A stretch of 64,000 bases of DNA from JAODBJ01 sp963782465 (GCA_963782465.1 CAWAJR010000002.1:310001-374000), one strand, 5' to 3'. Positions 52,823-62,372 are shown, numbered from the stretch's first letter. A program made the numbers and translations. The notes: generated by a model not told the origin, from the sequence alone.

Positions 52823-53124
52823 TGAGTTGCGGCTGTCGCGCTACGCACGATCGCTGTGCTGACGTTGGCAACCCCAGGCCGCCGGCACACGATCCCAGCC
52901 AGATCCGCGAATGCGGCAATGATCAGGTTTCGATCACGGGAAACGGGGTCAGTCTTCACCCGGTGGCGACACGCTGCCAGGAAAGCTGCGCAGGCGAGGG
53001 TGGTCATGCTTTCGTCACCGGCGTGGACAATCACGGTCTCGTTCGGTTGCACGACGTCGCCGATTTGCCGCGCCCATGACTTCAAGCTCGAGGCGTTGAC
53101 CGGCAGCGGTCGCGTAGTTTGCAT
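52654..53124 (-). CDS. Uncertain ORF upstream of the kinase-BRCT gene
   Basis: An open frame from ATG 53124 overlaps the start of the kinase gene in another frame. The first 90 residues look protein-like (LKSWARQIGDVVQPNETVIV and HAGDESMTTLACAAFLAACR) but the last 50 are probably out-of-frame kinase DNA. I recognise no family and cannot see a kinase N-lobe in it. It may be the remains of a gene or part of a longer kinase gene disrupted by indels. Confidence 0.35.
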   Translation of the reverse strand: MQTTRPLPVNASSLKSWARQIGDVVQPNETVIVHAGDESMTTLACAAFLAACRHRVKTDPVSRDRNLIIAAFADLAGIVCRRPGVANVSTAIVRSATAATQCQWLHRQRSTAALPTTCVQHPAPGPNAWWCARRSEFCERCVAYMREGRCTATSRQ

Positions 53125-53327
53125 CGGTGCGATCCCGCCGTTGCTGACGGCGACAGCCAGTCGATCCTGGGCCTACCCGCCAGCTCCCCAACGGCGCCGG
53201 GGGCGCAATAAGCGCGCGAGCTGTCCGCGTCGCGAAGAACGCAGCTCACCGGAGTGAAGGCATCGACGTCGGTTCCGCAACACCGGCCACCCACGGGCGC
53301 GGTGCCGGCGGGTTCCGATAGCCCGCT

Positions 53328-54215
53328 TCAGTGAGCCCGTACGAACGTCGGCCGAGCGGTTGTCGTCGCAAGGTCGCGGCCCACGGTGATCTCGCCCGTG
53401 TAACCGCCGCCGCGCACGTCGGTCGCGAAGGCAAGCTCGTCGGCTTCGCCGGCCGGCGGCGGGATGAGGTGCGTGAGCACGAGGTGCGGCACCGCCGCCC
53501 GCTCCGCGAGCCCGCCGAGGGCGAAGGTGTCGGCGTGGTAGCCGAAGATGTGCTCGAACGGCGTGCCGGCGATCACGTCGCGCATCGCGGTCGCGCGGCA
53601 CGCTTCGTGTACCAGCACGTCGGCGCCCGCGCTCAGCTGCTCGACCTCACCGCACACGCGTGTGTCGCCGGAGACGACGACAACCCCCGTCGGCGTCTCG
53701 ATCCGGTACGCGACGGCGTCGCGAACCGGTTCGTGGCGGACGGCGACCGCGAGGACTCGCACTGCCCCGTCGCTCGACGTCCACACCACCGCCGGCTCGC
53801 GCCGGGCCACGAACGGCTCGAGGTCGATCTCGGGCCGGCCGGACAGCACTTCGGCGGTACGCGCCGCGATGTCGTCGTCGTAGACGTCGAAAAGGCGACG
53901 GGCGAACCGGGCCGTCGTTCCTTCGGGGGCGACGACGCACAGCGGTTCGACCGGGTGCAGATCGGTGAAGATCCACCGCGTGAGCGCGACGTCGGCGAGG
54001 CCGACAACGTGATCGGAGTGCACATGGGTCAGGAACAGCGCGGTCAAGTCGTGCGCGGGAACACCGGCCTCGGCGAGACGCAACACGGTGGCGCGGCCCG
54101 CGTCGAACTGGAGCGCGATGTCGCCGTAACGCACGAGCGCGCCGGGACCGGCACGACCGGGAGCGGGGAGCGGGACGCCGGTTCCGGTGAGGGTCACCGT
54201 GGTCGGCGGGTTCAC
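53328..54215 (-). CDS. MBL-fold hydrolase, ribonuclease Z-like, 295 aa
   Basis: A metallo-beta-lactamase-fold enzyme: THVHSDHVVGL (H-x-H-x-D-H), VVVSGDTRVCGEVEQL (metal Asp) and VLTHLIPPPAGEADE (metal His), starting from GTG 54215. The opening VTLTGTGVPLPAPGRAGPGA is the ribonuclease-Z/arylsulfatase-type start. Substrates may be phosphodiesters, lactones or others. The GTG overlaps the stop of the AhpD-like gene, so both are one operon. It is likely cytoplasmic. Confidence 0.88.
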   Translation of the reverse strand: MNPPTTVTLTGTGVPLPAPGRAGPGALVRYGDIALQFDAGRATVLRLAEAGVPAHDLTALFLTHVHSDHVVGLADVALTRWIFTDLHPVEPLCVVAPEGTTARFARRLFDVYDDDIAARTAEVLSGRPEIDLEPFVARREPAVVWTSSDGAVRVLAVAVRHEPVRDAVAYRIETPTGVVVVSGDTRVCGEVEQLSAGADVLVHEACRATAMRDVIAGTPFEHIFGYHADTFALGGLAERAAVPHLVLTHLIPPPAGEADELAFATDVRGGGYTGEITVGRDLATTTARPTFVRAH

Positions 54216-54772
54216 GCGTGCTTGCCGATCGTCCAGCCCGCGCGGGCGAGCACGCGGCCGGCGACTTGGGTCGGGACTGCTTCGAGGGTGGTGGCCATGG
54301 TGTCGTTCCAACGGTTGAGGTAACCGAACAACGCACAGACCGCGACGATGGCCGTGATCTGGTCGTCGCTGTAGAAGCGCCGGCATTCGTCGAAGTTGGC
54401 ATCGGTCGCCGCGTTGGGGTGCTGGCCCGCGTGCAGCGCGTGACGCAACGCGGCGCGTTCCGCGTCGTCGAACCGATCGCTCTGCTCGAACACCCACAGG
54501 TCGGCGAGCTTGTCGGAATCGACACCGAGATGCTCGGCGTGCGCAACCGTATGCGCCTGGCAATACCGACAACCCGCCGCCGCGCTCGCGACATGCCCGC
54601 ACATCTGCGCGAGCTCCTCCGTGATGAGACCGTTCATCGCGGCCGCGTGCGCCATGCCGACGTAACCCTCGATCAGGCCGGGGACGCGCGACATGGTGAA
54701 CACCGTCGTCGGGACCAGTCCCATGATCTGCTCGTACGCGGCGAAGAGTGGTTCGTAGTCGGGGAGCTGCTC
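54212..54772 (-). CDS. AhpD/CMD-family peroxidase-like protein, 5' end missing
   Basis: From about 54772 the sequence reads LPDYEPLFAAYEQIMGLVP and contains AAGCRYCQAHTVAHAEHLG, with the C-x-x-C...H motif of alkylhydroperoxidase-type proteins, then the family ending TLEAVPTQVAGRVLARAGW. The expected 20 or so N-terminal residues and start are absent: the in-frame DNA upstream is the antisense of the neighbouring secreted-protein fragment. Enzymes of this type act as thiol peroxidases. It overlaps the downstream MBL gene (GTGA). Confidence 0.7.
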   Translation of the reverse strand, partial: EQLPDYEPLFAAYEQIMGLVPTTVFTMSRVPGLIEGYVGMAHAAAMNGLITEELAQMCGHVASAAAGCRYCQAHTVAHAEHLGVDSDKLADLWVFEQSDRFDDAERAALRHALHAGQHPNAATDANFDECRRFYSDDQITAIVAVCALFGYLNRWNDTMATTLEAVPTQVAGRVLARAGWTIGKHA

Positions 54773-54773
54773 C

Positions 54774-55042
54774 CGGGGTGGTTCTACTTCATCAACGACG
54801 GCAGCACCGACGCGTCGTTGAACTGGATGTTCAGCCAGGGCGGAGCGAGCAGCACTGTCAACGCCAACGGCCAGACCGTCCAGGCCGGGAAGTTCCTGAG
54901 CTTCAACCTCGCCGGCACAAGGCTCGAGGGCCAGTTCATCTGGGCCGACGCGCAGACCGTCGTCACGGTCCGAATTCACGTCGCCAACGATCCCGTCCGT
55001 TGCGAGTTCAGTGGGACCGCGCTGGTCGCGGCCACGTCATAG
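54774..55042 (+). pseudogene. C-terminal fragment of a secreted protein, paralogue of the next gene
   Basis: The frame reads PGWFYFINDGSTDASLNWMF, GASSTVNANGQTVQAGKFLS, LEGQFIWADAQTVVTVRIHV and ends CEFSGTALVAATS at 55042. The same order and motifs (LNW, STVNANG, EGQFIWA, R-C-E-F/L-x-G-T-A) recur in the C-terminal half of the complete gene at 55061-55840. The 5' part with signal peptide is missing at a junction with the truncated AhpD-like gene. Confidence 0.75.
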
Positions 55043-55060
55043 CGAAGGGGATCATCCATC

Positions 55061-55840
55061 ATGAGAGCAACTCACGTGAAGGGCATTGCGCTCGGCGTCA
55101 TCGTCGGCGCGTTGACCATGACCATGAACGCCGCTTTCGCAGGCACCGGCGCCGGCGGGGTCTTCAACCTCGGCGCGACCAACACGGTGAACGCGTCGAC
55201 CGCGCTGCAAGGCTCGACCAACGGCGGGCAACTCCGCGTCACCAACCCGAACAGCGGAACGAGCGCCGCCGGGATCGGCATCGTGACCAACGCGGCACGG
55301 CCACCGCTCGTCTTGAACTCGCACGCGAAGGTCGTCAACCTCAACGCGGACCTGCTCGATGGCGTCGACTCGACCGCACTGCAAAGGCGCGTTACCGGAA
55401 CGTGCGCAAACGGGACCGCCGTGGCGCAGGTCAATCCGAACGGCTCCACGACGCGCACCACCACGGCGATCATCCCGATCCACGAAGACATCCTCTCGAA
55501 CACGAGAGCTACCGATGGGTTCGCGCCTGCGGGTCTGACCCTGACAACGGACTGCCATTTCGGTGTCGGCCCCCAGCCGGCCGGCTTCACGTTCCATGCC
55601 GGCGCGGACTCAGGCGGGACACTGAACTGGATCTACAGCATCGGCGGCAGCACCGTGAACGCGAACGGCGTGGCCATGTTCGAGGGCGCAACATTCCCCG
55701 TCGTTGCGTCCACGACACCGAGGGTCGAAGGCCAGTTCATCTGGGCCGAAGCGCACGCCGCGATCACGTTCACGTTGCACTTCGTCGACCTCAGCGGACG
55801 CTGCGAACTCACCGGCACGGCCGAAGTCGGCGCCATCTGA
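55061..55840 (+). CDS. Secreted protein with a repeat-type N-terminus, 259 aa
   Basis: MRATHVKGIALGVIVGALTM and a following Ala-rich segment form a signal peptide ending near AFAGTG. Next is a pattern common in actinobacterial exported proteins, NLGATNTVNASTALQGSTN, GGQLRVTNPNSGT and HAKVVNLNADLLDGVDSTAL, reminiscent of stalk or tail-fibre-like repeats. The C-terminal half has two Cys (GTCANGT and TTDCHFGV) and a third near the end (GRCELTGTAE). The function is unknown, probably surface exposed. It follows a truncated paralogue by 18 bases. Confidence 0.8.
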   Translation: MRATHVKGIALGVIVGALTMTMNAAFAGTGAGGVFNLGATNTVNASTALQGSTNGGQLRVTNPNSGTSAAGIGIVTNAARPPLVLNSHAKVVNLNADLLDGVDSTALQRRVTGTCANGTAVAQVNPNGSTTRTTTAIIPIHEDILSNTRATDGFAPAGLTLTTDCHFGVGPQPAGFTFHAGADSGGTLNWIYSIGGSTVNANGVAMFEGATFPVVASTTPRVEGQFIWAEAHAAITFTLHFVDLSGRCELTGTAEVGAI

Positions 55841-55972
55841 CGACGCGTCCCACCGCCCCTTGCAGCCGCAACGCAGCAGGAACCCCCGGCGCCAACCGAG
55901 AATGACGAACCACCGCGACGCCGCGGGTTCTTCCTCCAACGAAGACTCCGCCCACTCGGTGACGGACCGAGG

Positions 55973-58900
55973 TCAGGTGACGTGCACGCTGCCGGCGCGA
56001 AGCGCCTCGATCTTGGCCGCCCAGCCCCGTACGCCGTGGGCGCGGCAGATGGCATCGGCTTCGTCCAGCCATGCGTGTGCACCGGCGTCCAGCTCGCCGG
56101 TCCGGCGGAGGCGGGATTGCGCAAGCGCAATCAGGATCGTCGCGCGGTGGTACTCCCATCCGAACCCGCCTGCGATCTCGAGTGCCGCCATCAAGTAGGT
56201 GTCGGCGAGATCATGACGACCGAGAAGAGAAGCGAGCTTCCCGACGTAGGCGGCGACGGGTCCCTGGCTCGAGGCGCCGTTGAAGGCGACCTCCGCGGCG
56301 AAAGGTTCGAGAATCGAAAAGAGTGCTGCGGCCGCCTCGACATCTTCCAGTTCGACGGCGAGCACCGCACATCCGACGACGGAAGTCATCCAGAACATGT
56401 CGCGCGGGATGTCGGAGAAACCGACGGTTTGCGTTTCGGCGAGAATCGCCCGCGCGGTTTCGTCGTGACCGACCGCCGCACAGATGATCGCGTACGCAAG
56501 CCGAAGCGGCGACGCAGTCGGAGCCTCCTTCGAGAGCTGTTCGACCGTATCGAACAACTCCGCGTGCCTGCCCGCGAAGGTGCCGATCGCGAAGAACTGG
56601 GCCGCGTACACGGTGAACGCGTCCGGCTCGCCGATTTGCAGGCCGAGTTCCAGGTTCTCGCCCAGGATCCGTTCGGCATCGTCCAGGTGGGCGGCCATGG
56701 TCGCGTCGAAGGTTTCGTAGATCCCGACGGTCCAACGCATGCGTGGCTCGCCGATCTCAGCCGCGATGGCCCGCAACTTCTCGAGCGAACTTGCTGCCCC
56801 GTCGGGGTCGGCCAATTCGACCGCGACCGTGTACGCCGCGACGTGTGTCTTGAACTCGAGGAACGGGTCACCCGACGCCGCCGCGGCGGCCACCGCCCGC
56901 GCGGCCAGGTCGGCACGGAGCGCCGACGAGCCCGGCGCCCACAGCGCGTAGAGGACCGCGGACGCGATCGCCGGGAGCAACGTCGGGTCGGCACTCGCTA
57001 TCGCGAGGCCGAGTGCCTGGAGCGCGACCGTTTCGCGAAGCTTGGCACGCGGCGTGTCAATGAGGGCTTGACCGAACAATGCCAGCAGCCGCGTGTACGC
57101 CCCGACGTCGTCGGGATCCGCGACCGCGACGGCCGCCTCCACGATCGCCAGCTGCTGAGGCGCGAACGATCCGAGCCGGAGGAAACCGCGATCGGTCGCC
57201 AGCGCCGCGCGCACGAGCACCTCGGGTGCGCCCGCGCGCTGCGCGAGTTCCCCCGCCTCCTGCAAGGTGGCGTACGCGCTCGGGTCACCGGCGCGTTGCC
57301 GCGCGATACCCAATCGCACGCCGAGATCGGCGCGCGCCGCGTCGGGCTCCGACAGTGCCGTGGAGTGCTCCAGCGCAGTGCGATACCACCGCGCGGCTTC
57401 GCTCGGCGCGAGGTGCGCCAGCGCATGATCGCCGGCGGCGCTCGCCCAACGCGTCGCGTCCCCCAACCGGCCACCGAGCTCGCAATGTCGCGCGAGTGCC
57501 ATGACCGTGTCCTGTGAAAGGGCAGGGTCGCGCGCCTCGAGGACCCGGGCCGCGCGCTCGTGCAACCGCCGCCGGCGGACGGGTCGAAGCTCGGCGTAGA
57601 GCGCGTTCGCGACGAGGGCGTGCGCGAACCGCATCGTCTTCGTCATCGGGTCCACCGGCACCAACAACCCCGCGCCGATCGCGGCGTCGAGCGCACCGTC
57701 CACGACGTTTGCCTCGAGGTCGACGAGCGCGCCGAGCGCGTCGTCGTCGAACTCGACGCCGAGGACCGCAGCCGCCGAGAGCACCTCCGACGTTTGGGGG
57801 CCCAGCGCGGCGACGCGACTCCACACGACATCCCGCAAGCTCGGCGGCACCGCGAGTTCCGACTCGTTCTCCAGCGCCGCCGACTCGACCCAATGCCGGA
57901 CGAGCTGCGTGGCGTACAAGGGGTTACCGGCCGATTCTTTGCGCAGACGCGCCGTCACCTCCGGCGTCGTCACCCCGGCCTCCAACGCGACGAGGTCGGC
58001 AAGGTCGGCATCGTCGAACCCCCACAGCGTGAGCCGACGGGCGTCGCTCCGATCGAGGTCGGCCCAAAGGCGCCGGAACTCTTCGCTGAGGTGCTCGGAG
58101 TCGCGGTAGCTGGCGACCAGCACCACGGGCGCGTCGGCGAGCCCTCGCGCGAGATGGCGGAGCAGCAGCAGCGTCGTTGGTTCGGCCCAGTGCAGGTCGT
58201 CGAGCATGACGACGAGGAGCCCGTCGCCGGCGACGCGCCGTAGCAGGTCCGCGACCGCTTCGAACAACAAGAAGCGTTCGGTCGCATCGTCGCTCGTCGT
58301 CGGTTCGCGCACCGGCACCCGTTCGGCGAGCTGGGGCGCGATGCGCAGCAGTTCGCCGCCGTAACGCGCCGCGTGGGCCTCGAGGAGAGCGGTCGAGGCA
58401 TGCGCGACGCACCAGCCAACCAGGTCTCGGAAGGGCTGCAGCGGAACCGCGCCACCGTCGTCGCAGCGGCCGTACAGCACAGCGTGCTCGTCGCGATCGG
58501 CAACGTCGGTGGCGAACGCCGCGAGCAGCGTGGTCTTGCCGATACCCGGTTCCCCGCTCAGCCCCATCGTCTGCAGACCAGAAGCGCGGGCGCGGCGCGC
58601 ACTCTCCGCGAACGCCCGACGTTCGAACGATCGCCCGATCACCCGGGCCGGCGACACCAGCGCGAGCGGCAACGGGATCGCGACCGTCGCCGCTCCCCAA
58701 CTCGTCGCGATGTGCTGCTCGATCGCCCGCACCTCGGGCGACGGTTCGGTGCCGATCTCCTCCGACAGCATGGCGCGGTATTGCTGAAAAGCGCGCAACG
58801 CGTCGGCCTGGCGCCCTTCGCCCGCGAGTGCCTCGAGCAACAGGCCGCGCGGCCGGTCGCGCAGCGGGTACGCCGCCACGTGCGCCTCGAGCAAGGCAAC

Positions 58901-59353
58901 CGCGTCGGCCGACTGCTTTGCGGCGATCATCGCGGCAGCAATGTCTTCGGTGATCGAGGCGTGCAATTCGGTGAGCCGCGCCACCTCGCCCGTCGCCCAT
59001 GCCTCGCCCGCGAATTCTTCGAGGGCAGTCCCGACCCAGCGCGACCGTGCCGCCTCGAGCGCGCCGGCCTCGACGTCACGGCAGAACAGGTCCGCGTCGA
59101 CCGCGAGATCGAGGCGATAGCCGGTCGCCGTGGTCGCCACGGCCGCATCACCGAGCAGTTTCCGAAGCCGGAACACCAGCTTGCGCAACGCTCCCGGCGT
59201 CACGTCGAGGAGGTCGGCGAGCCATTCGACGCGCACCGAGGTGCGGGGGTGAAGCGCCAGAACCCCAAGGAGGCGGCGCTGGCTGGTGCCGGGCAGGTCG
59301 ATCACGCGGCCCGACGAGCACACGACCTGCACCGGGCCGCAACACCCGGACAT
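55973..59353 (-). CDS. SARP-type transcriptional regulator with AAA ATPase, 1126 aa
   Basis: Residues 1-85 form a winged-helix DNA-binding domain of the OmpR/SARP kind (PGTSQRRLLGVLALHPRTSV, TPGALRKLVFRLRKLLGD), residues about 90-220 a bacterial transcriptional activation domain with tetratrico-like helices (LLEALAGEGRQADALRAFQQ), then an AAA/NB-ARC-type ATPase with Walker A GLSGEPGIGKTTLL at 264-277 and VVMLDDLHWAEPTTLLLLR (Walker B). The C-terminal 600 residues are helical TPR-like repeats. These regulators activate secondary metabolism or surface genes. No classic biosynthetic cluster lies alongside; the divergent gene at 59489 is a candidate target. Confidence 0.92.
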   Translation of the reverse strand: MSGCCGPVQVVCSSGRVIDLPGTSQRRLLGVLALHPRTSVRVEWLADLLDVTPGALRKLVFRLRKLLGDAAVATTATGYRLDLAVDADLFCRDVEAGALEAARSRWVGTALEEFAGEAWATGEVARLTELHASITEDIAAAMIAAKQSADAVALLEAHVAAYPLRDRPRGLLLEALAGEGRQADALRAFQQYRAMLSEEIGTEPSPEVRAIEQHIATSWGAATVAIPLPLALVSPARVIGRSFERRAFAESARRARASGLQTMGLSGEPGIGKTTLLAAFATDVADRDEHAVLYGRCDDGGAVPLQPFRDLVGWCVAHASTALLEAHAARYGGELLRIAPQLAERVPVREPTTSDDATERFLLFEAVADLLRRVAGDGLLVVMLDDLHWAEPTTLLLLRHLARGLADAPVVLVASYRDSEHLSEEFRRLWADLDRSDARRLTLWGFDDADLADLVALEAGVTTPEVTARLRKESAGNPLYATQLVRHWVESAALENESELAVPPSLRDVVWSRVAALGPQTSEVLSAAAVLGVEFDDDALGALVDLEANVVDGALDAAIGAGLLVPVDPMTKTMRFAHALVANALYAELRPVRRRRLHERAARVLEARDPALSQDTVMALARHCELGGRLGDATRWASAAGDHALAHLAPSEAARWYRTALEHSTALSEPDAARADLGVRLGIARQRAGDPSAYATLQEAGELAQRAGAPEVLVRAALATDRGFLRLGSFAPQQLAIVEAAVAVADPDDVGAYTRLLALFGQALIDTPRAKLRETVALQALGLAIASADPTLLPAIASAVLYALWAPGSSALRADLAARAVAAAAASGDPFLEFKTHVAAYTVAVELADPDGAASSLEKLRAIAAEIGEPRMRWTVGIYETFDATMAAHLDDAERILGENLELGLQIGEPDAFTVYAAQFFAIGTFAGRHAELFDTVEQLSKEAPTASPLRLAYAIICAAVGHDETARAILAETQTVGFSDIPRDMFWMTSVVGCAVLAVELEDVEAAAALFSILEPFAAEVAFNGASSQGPVAAYVGKLASLLGRHDLADTYLMAALEIAGGFGWEYHRATILIALAQSRLRRTGELDAGAHAWLDEADAICRAHGVRGWAAKIEALRAGSVHVT

Positions 59354-59488
59354 AGTCGACCGCTTCGGGTTCCCGCACTGCCCAAGTCTCGCGCCGCCCG
59401 GCTGGTGACGCGCCGGCGCCGCGCAGGTGACGCGAGCGCTCCTTCACGATCGGGGCCGCGCCACACCACCGATCCGAGGAGACACGCC

Positions 59489-62098
59489 ATGGGAACTGCG
59501 TCGAGAAGGCGGCCGCGCCGCTGGCCGCCGCTGATGTTGGGAGCCGTCGCGATCGTGCTGGCCACGCTCCCGGTCGAGGCGATCGGCACCGGCGTCGCCG
59601 CCGCCGCGGCCGCACCGGCCTGGACCGCCTATGTGGCGAACCTCGACAGCAACACCGTTACCCCGATCGACACCGCAACCAACACGGCGGGCACGCCGAT
59701 CGCGGTGGGCAACGCACCAGACGCCATCGCGATCACCCCGAACGGCGCGACTGCCTACGTGGTGAACGAGAACGACGCGACGGTGACTCCGATCGACACC
59801 ACGACCAACACGGCCGGGACCCCCATCGCGGTGGGGAACGATCCGGTTGCGGTCGCCATCACGCCCGACGGTTCGAAGGCCTACGTCGCCAACTCGGGCG
59901 ACGGCACGGTCACCCCGATCAACACGGTTACCAACACCGCCGGCCCCGCGATCTCGACCGGTGGTGCGAGCACGGTCGTCGTGAGCCCCGACGGGTTGAC
60001 GGCGTACGTGGTGGCTGACCAGAACCCGAATATCACGCCGATCAACACGGCGACCGACACGACCGGCGCCCCGATCCTCAACACGAGCCGCAGCATCGAT
60101 GCCGCGATCACGCCCGATGGCGCAACGCTGTACACGACGACGTTCACGAACGGGAGCGTCGCGTTGCTCGACACCGCAACAGGTGTGCGCGGCGTCGTCC
60201 AAGGGTTCGGGCCGGGGTACACCCTCACCCGCGGGATCGCGATCAGCCCCGACGGAACTCGCGCCTACTGGACCGACAGCACCTCGGTCGTCGCCACCGA
60301 CACGTCGGACCCGACCAACCCGATCTCGATCACCCCGGTGAACGCAACCGGGAACGTCACCGCAATCGCGCTCACGCCCGACGGCTCCACCGGTTACATC
60401 ACCAGCTCGATCGCGAACACGGTCACGCCGTACAACACTGCGACGAAAGCGCTCGGCACACCGATCCCGGTCGGCAACAGCCCGTGGGCGATCGCGATCA
60501 CGCCCGACCAGGCGCCGCTGGCGCGACTCCAGGTTGCCCGTGCGCCGATCGGAAATCCGACCGTCTTCGACGCCTCGGGATCGACGGTTGCGTACGGCAC
60601 CATCGCGTCGTACGCCTGGGACTTCGGTGACGGCACCACGGCCGTCACGACCACACCGACGACCATCCACACTTACACCGGTGGCAGCTACACCGCGTCG
60701 GTCACCGAGACGAGTTCCGGCGGTACGTCGACCGCGTCGGTGTTCACTGGTCACACGGCCTCTCGCAACGGCGGTCAACGGGCGAGAGCCACGGCGCTTG
60801 GATCACTCGCGAGCCTCGGCGCGCCGATCGTGAGCCAAGTCACACCGTCGACGGGCAACGTCGCCGGCGGCACGACGGTCAGCATCATCGGTTCCGGTTT
60901 CACGGGCGCAACCGCGGTGAAGTTCGGCGGGTTCGCGGCAACGGGCGCGACCATCAACGGCGACAACTCGATCACTGCGACGGCACCGGCGGCGGCTTCT
61001 GCCGGCCCGGTCGACGTGACCGTCACCAACAGCCTCGGCGTGTCGGCGGCGACCCCGGCCGACGAGTTCAACTACCTTGGGACCGCACCGGCGGTAACGG
61101 CTCCGTGCGGCGGCTCCGACCCGTGCGTGGTGCAGTACGGGAGCAGCGCGCTTTCGGCCAGCGCGACATCGAACCAGCCGTGCAACGTGTGCAACATCCA
61201 AGGCGGCGTCGAAGTGCTCGGCGTCCCGAACACGTGCCCCAGCGGGCAGTCGGGCCAGGAGCCGGCGGGATGGATCCAGGAGCAGGGAGCGCTTCCGAAC
61301 AGCCCGCTCTCGGCCCTCACCGTCCAGATGCACTACAACTCGTTCCTGTACGACGCGACGCACGGTGGCGACCCCGCCTCCCTACAACTCGTCAACGTCT
61401 GTTGGGTCAACGGCGTACCGAACCCGACCGGTGGGGCAATGGTCAACGCGGCCAACGCGAAGGCGGCCACCGCGTCGAGCGCAGCGCACACCCTCAAGCT
61501 GTGTTCGCAGACCAAGCAGAAGGCACCGTGCGTGGTTTCGAAGGCAATCGACGCCGGCGGCGGGGTCGACGTGACGATGAAACTGCCGCTGGCCGGATCG
61601 ACGTTCCAGATCGTGTCGCCACCGACCAGGATCAAGAAGTTCTCGCCGACGCACGCGTTGCCCGGCGCGAACATCACGGTCACCGGGAAGAACATGGCCG
61701 GGGTCAACGCAGTCGTCGTCGGTGGGGTGCAGGCCACGATCCAGAGCCGGACCGCGAAGACGCTGGTGGTCACCGTTCCCGACGGCGCACAGACCGGCTT
61801 CGTCACCGTCTCGACGCCGTCGGGCACGGTCTCGTCGACGCGCACGCTCAACCTCGACCCGACGATCACGAAGATCCCCGCGTCGGGCAAGGTGGGCGCC
61901 AAGGTGAAGATCACCGGCGTCAACCTCACCGGCGCAACCGGCGTGGCGTTCAACGGCACGCCGGCCGCAATCGTGTCGGTGGCCGACAATCTCGTCGTGA
62001 CGAACGTGCCCGTGGGGGCGACGAGCGGGCCGGTCACCGTCACCACGCCGCACGGCACCGCGACCAGCCCGACGGCGTTCACCCTGCTTCCGACGTAG
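59489..62098 (+). CDS. Secreted YVTN-propeller, PKD and IPT/TIG surface protein, 869 aa
   Basis: ATG 59489 has GAGGA upstream. A signal peptide (about residues 1-43) is followed by seven-bladed YVTN-type repeats (AWTAYVANLDSNTVTPIDTA, NTAGTPIAVGNAPDAIAITP) up to about residue 350, then a PKD domain (ASYAWDFGDGTTAVTTTPT), an IPT/TIG domain (VTPSTGNVAGGTTVSIIGSG), a Cys-rich segment (PCGGSDPCVVQ to NTCPSG) and two further IPT-like domains to the end. It is probably a cell-surface or secreted adhesive protein. It is divergent from the SARP regulator by 135 bases. Confidence 0.88.
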   Translation: MGTASRRRPRRWPPLMLGAVAIVLATLPVEAIGTGVAAAAAAPAWTAYVANLDSNTVTPIDTATNTAGTPIAVGNAPDAIAITPNGATAYVVNENDATVTPIDTTTNTAGTPIAVGNDPVAVAITPDGSKAYVANSGDGTVTPINTVTNTAGPAISTGGASTVVVSPDGLTAYVVADQNPNITPINTATDTTGAPILNTSRSIDAAITPDGATLYTTTFTNGSVALLDTATGVRGVVQGFGPGYTLTRGIAISPDGTRAYWTDSTSVVATDTSDPTNPISITPVNATGNVTAIALTPDGSTGYITSSIANTVTPYNTATKALGTPIPVGNSPWAIAITPDQAPLARLQVARAPIGNPTVFDASGSTVAYGTIASYAWDFGDGTTAVTTTPTTIHTYTGGSYTASVTETSSGGTSTASVFTGHTASRNGGQRARATALGSLASLGAPIVSQVTPSTGNVAGGTTVSIIGSGFTGATAVKFGGFAATGATINGDNSITATAPAAASAGPVDVTVTNSLGVSAATPADEFNYLGTAPAVTAPCGGSDPCVVQYGSSALSASATSNQPCNVCNIQGGVEVLGVPNTCPSGQSGQEPAGWIQEQGALPNSPLSALTVQMHYNSFLYDATHGGDPASLQLVNVCWVNGVPNPTGGAMVNAANAKAATASSAAHTLKLCSQTKQKAPCVVSKAIDAGGGVDVTMKLPLAGSTFQIVSPPTRIKKFSPTHALPGANITVTGKNMAGVNAVVVGGVQATIQSRTAKTLVVTVPDGAQTGFVTVSTPSGTVSSTRTLNLDPTITKIPASGKVGAKVKITGVNLTGATGVAFNGTPAAIVSVADNLVVTNVPVGATSGPVTVTTPHGTATSPTAFTLLPT

Positions 62099-62102
62099 CA
62101 CC

Positions 62103-62372
62103 GTGTTCGTGGTCGTCATCCAACGTATTCACGACCGCGAGGGCTTTCAGTCCGCCAAGACGAAAGCCCTCGCGGCGGGGTTCCCCGAAGGCGTTGCGCT
62201 GCCGGTACACGCGGTTTCCCGCGACCAGCAGCTCGGCATCGCCGTCTGGGAAGGCGAGTCGGTCACCGCAGTGCGCGACGTCGTCGAACGCCTCATCGGG
62301 CGGTTCGCCGACAATGAGTACTACGAGATGGACGTCGTCGGCGTACAGCCGCGCAACCCGTGCACGACGTAG
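62103..62372 (+). CDS. Small hypothetical protein, 89 aa
   Basis: Starts at GTG 62103, four bases after the stop of the surface protein, and reads FVVVIQRIHDREGFQSAKTK, SRDQQLGIAVWEGESVTAVR, RFADNEYYEMDVVGVQP. It has a ferredoxin-like alternation of strands and helices and no signal peptide. I know small actinobacterial proteins of this kind without assigned function. Cotranscription with the surface gene is likely. Confidence 0.75.
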   Translation: MFVVVIQRIHDREGFQSAKTKALAAGFPEGVALPVHAVSRDQQLGIAVWEGESVTAVRDVVERLIGRFADNEYYEMDVVGVQPRNPCTT

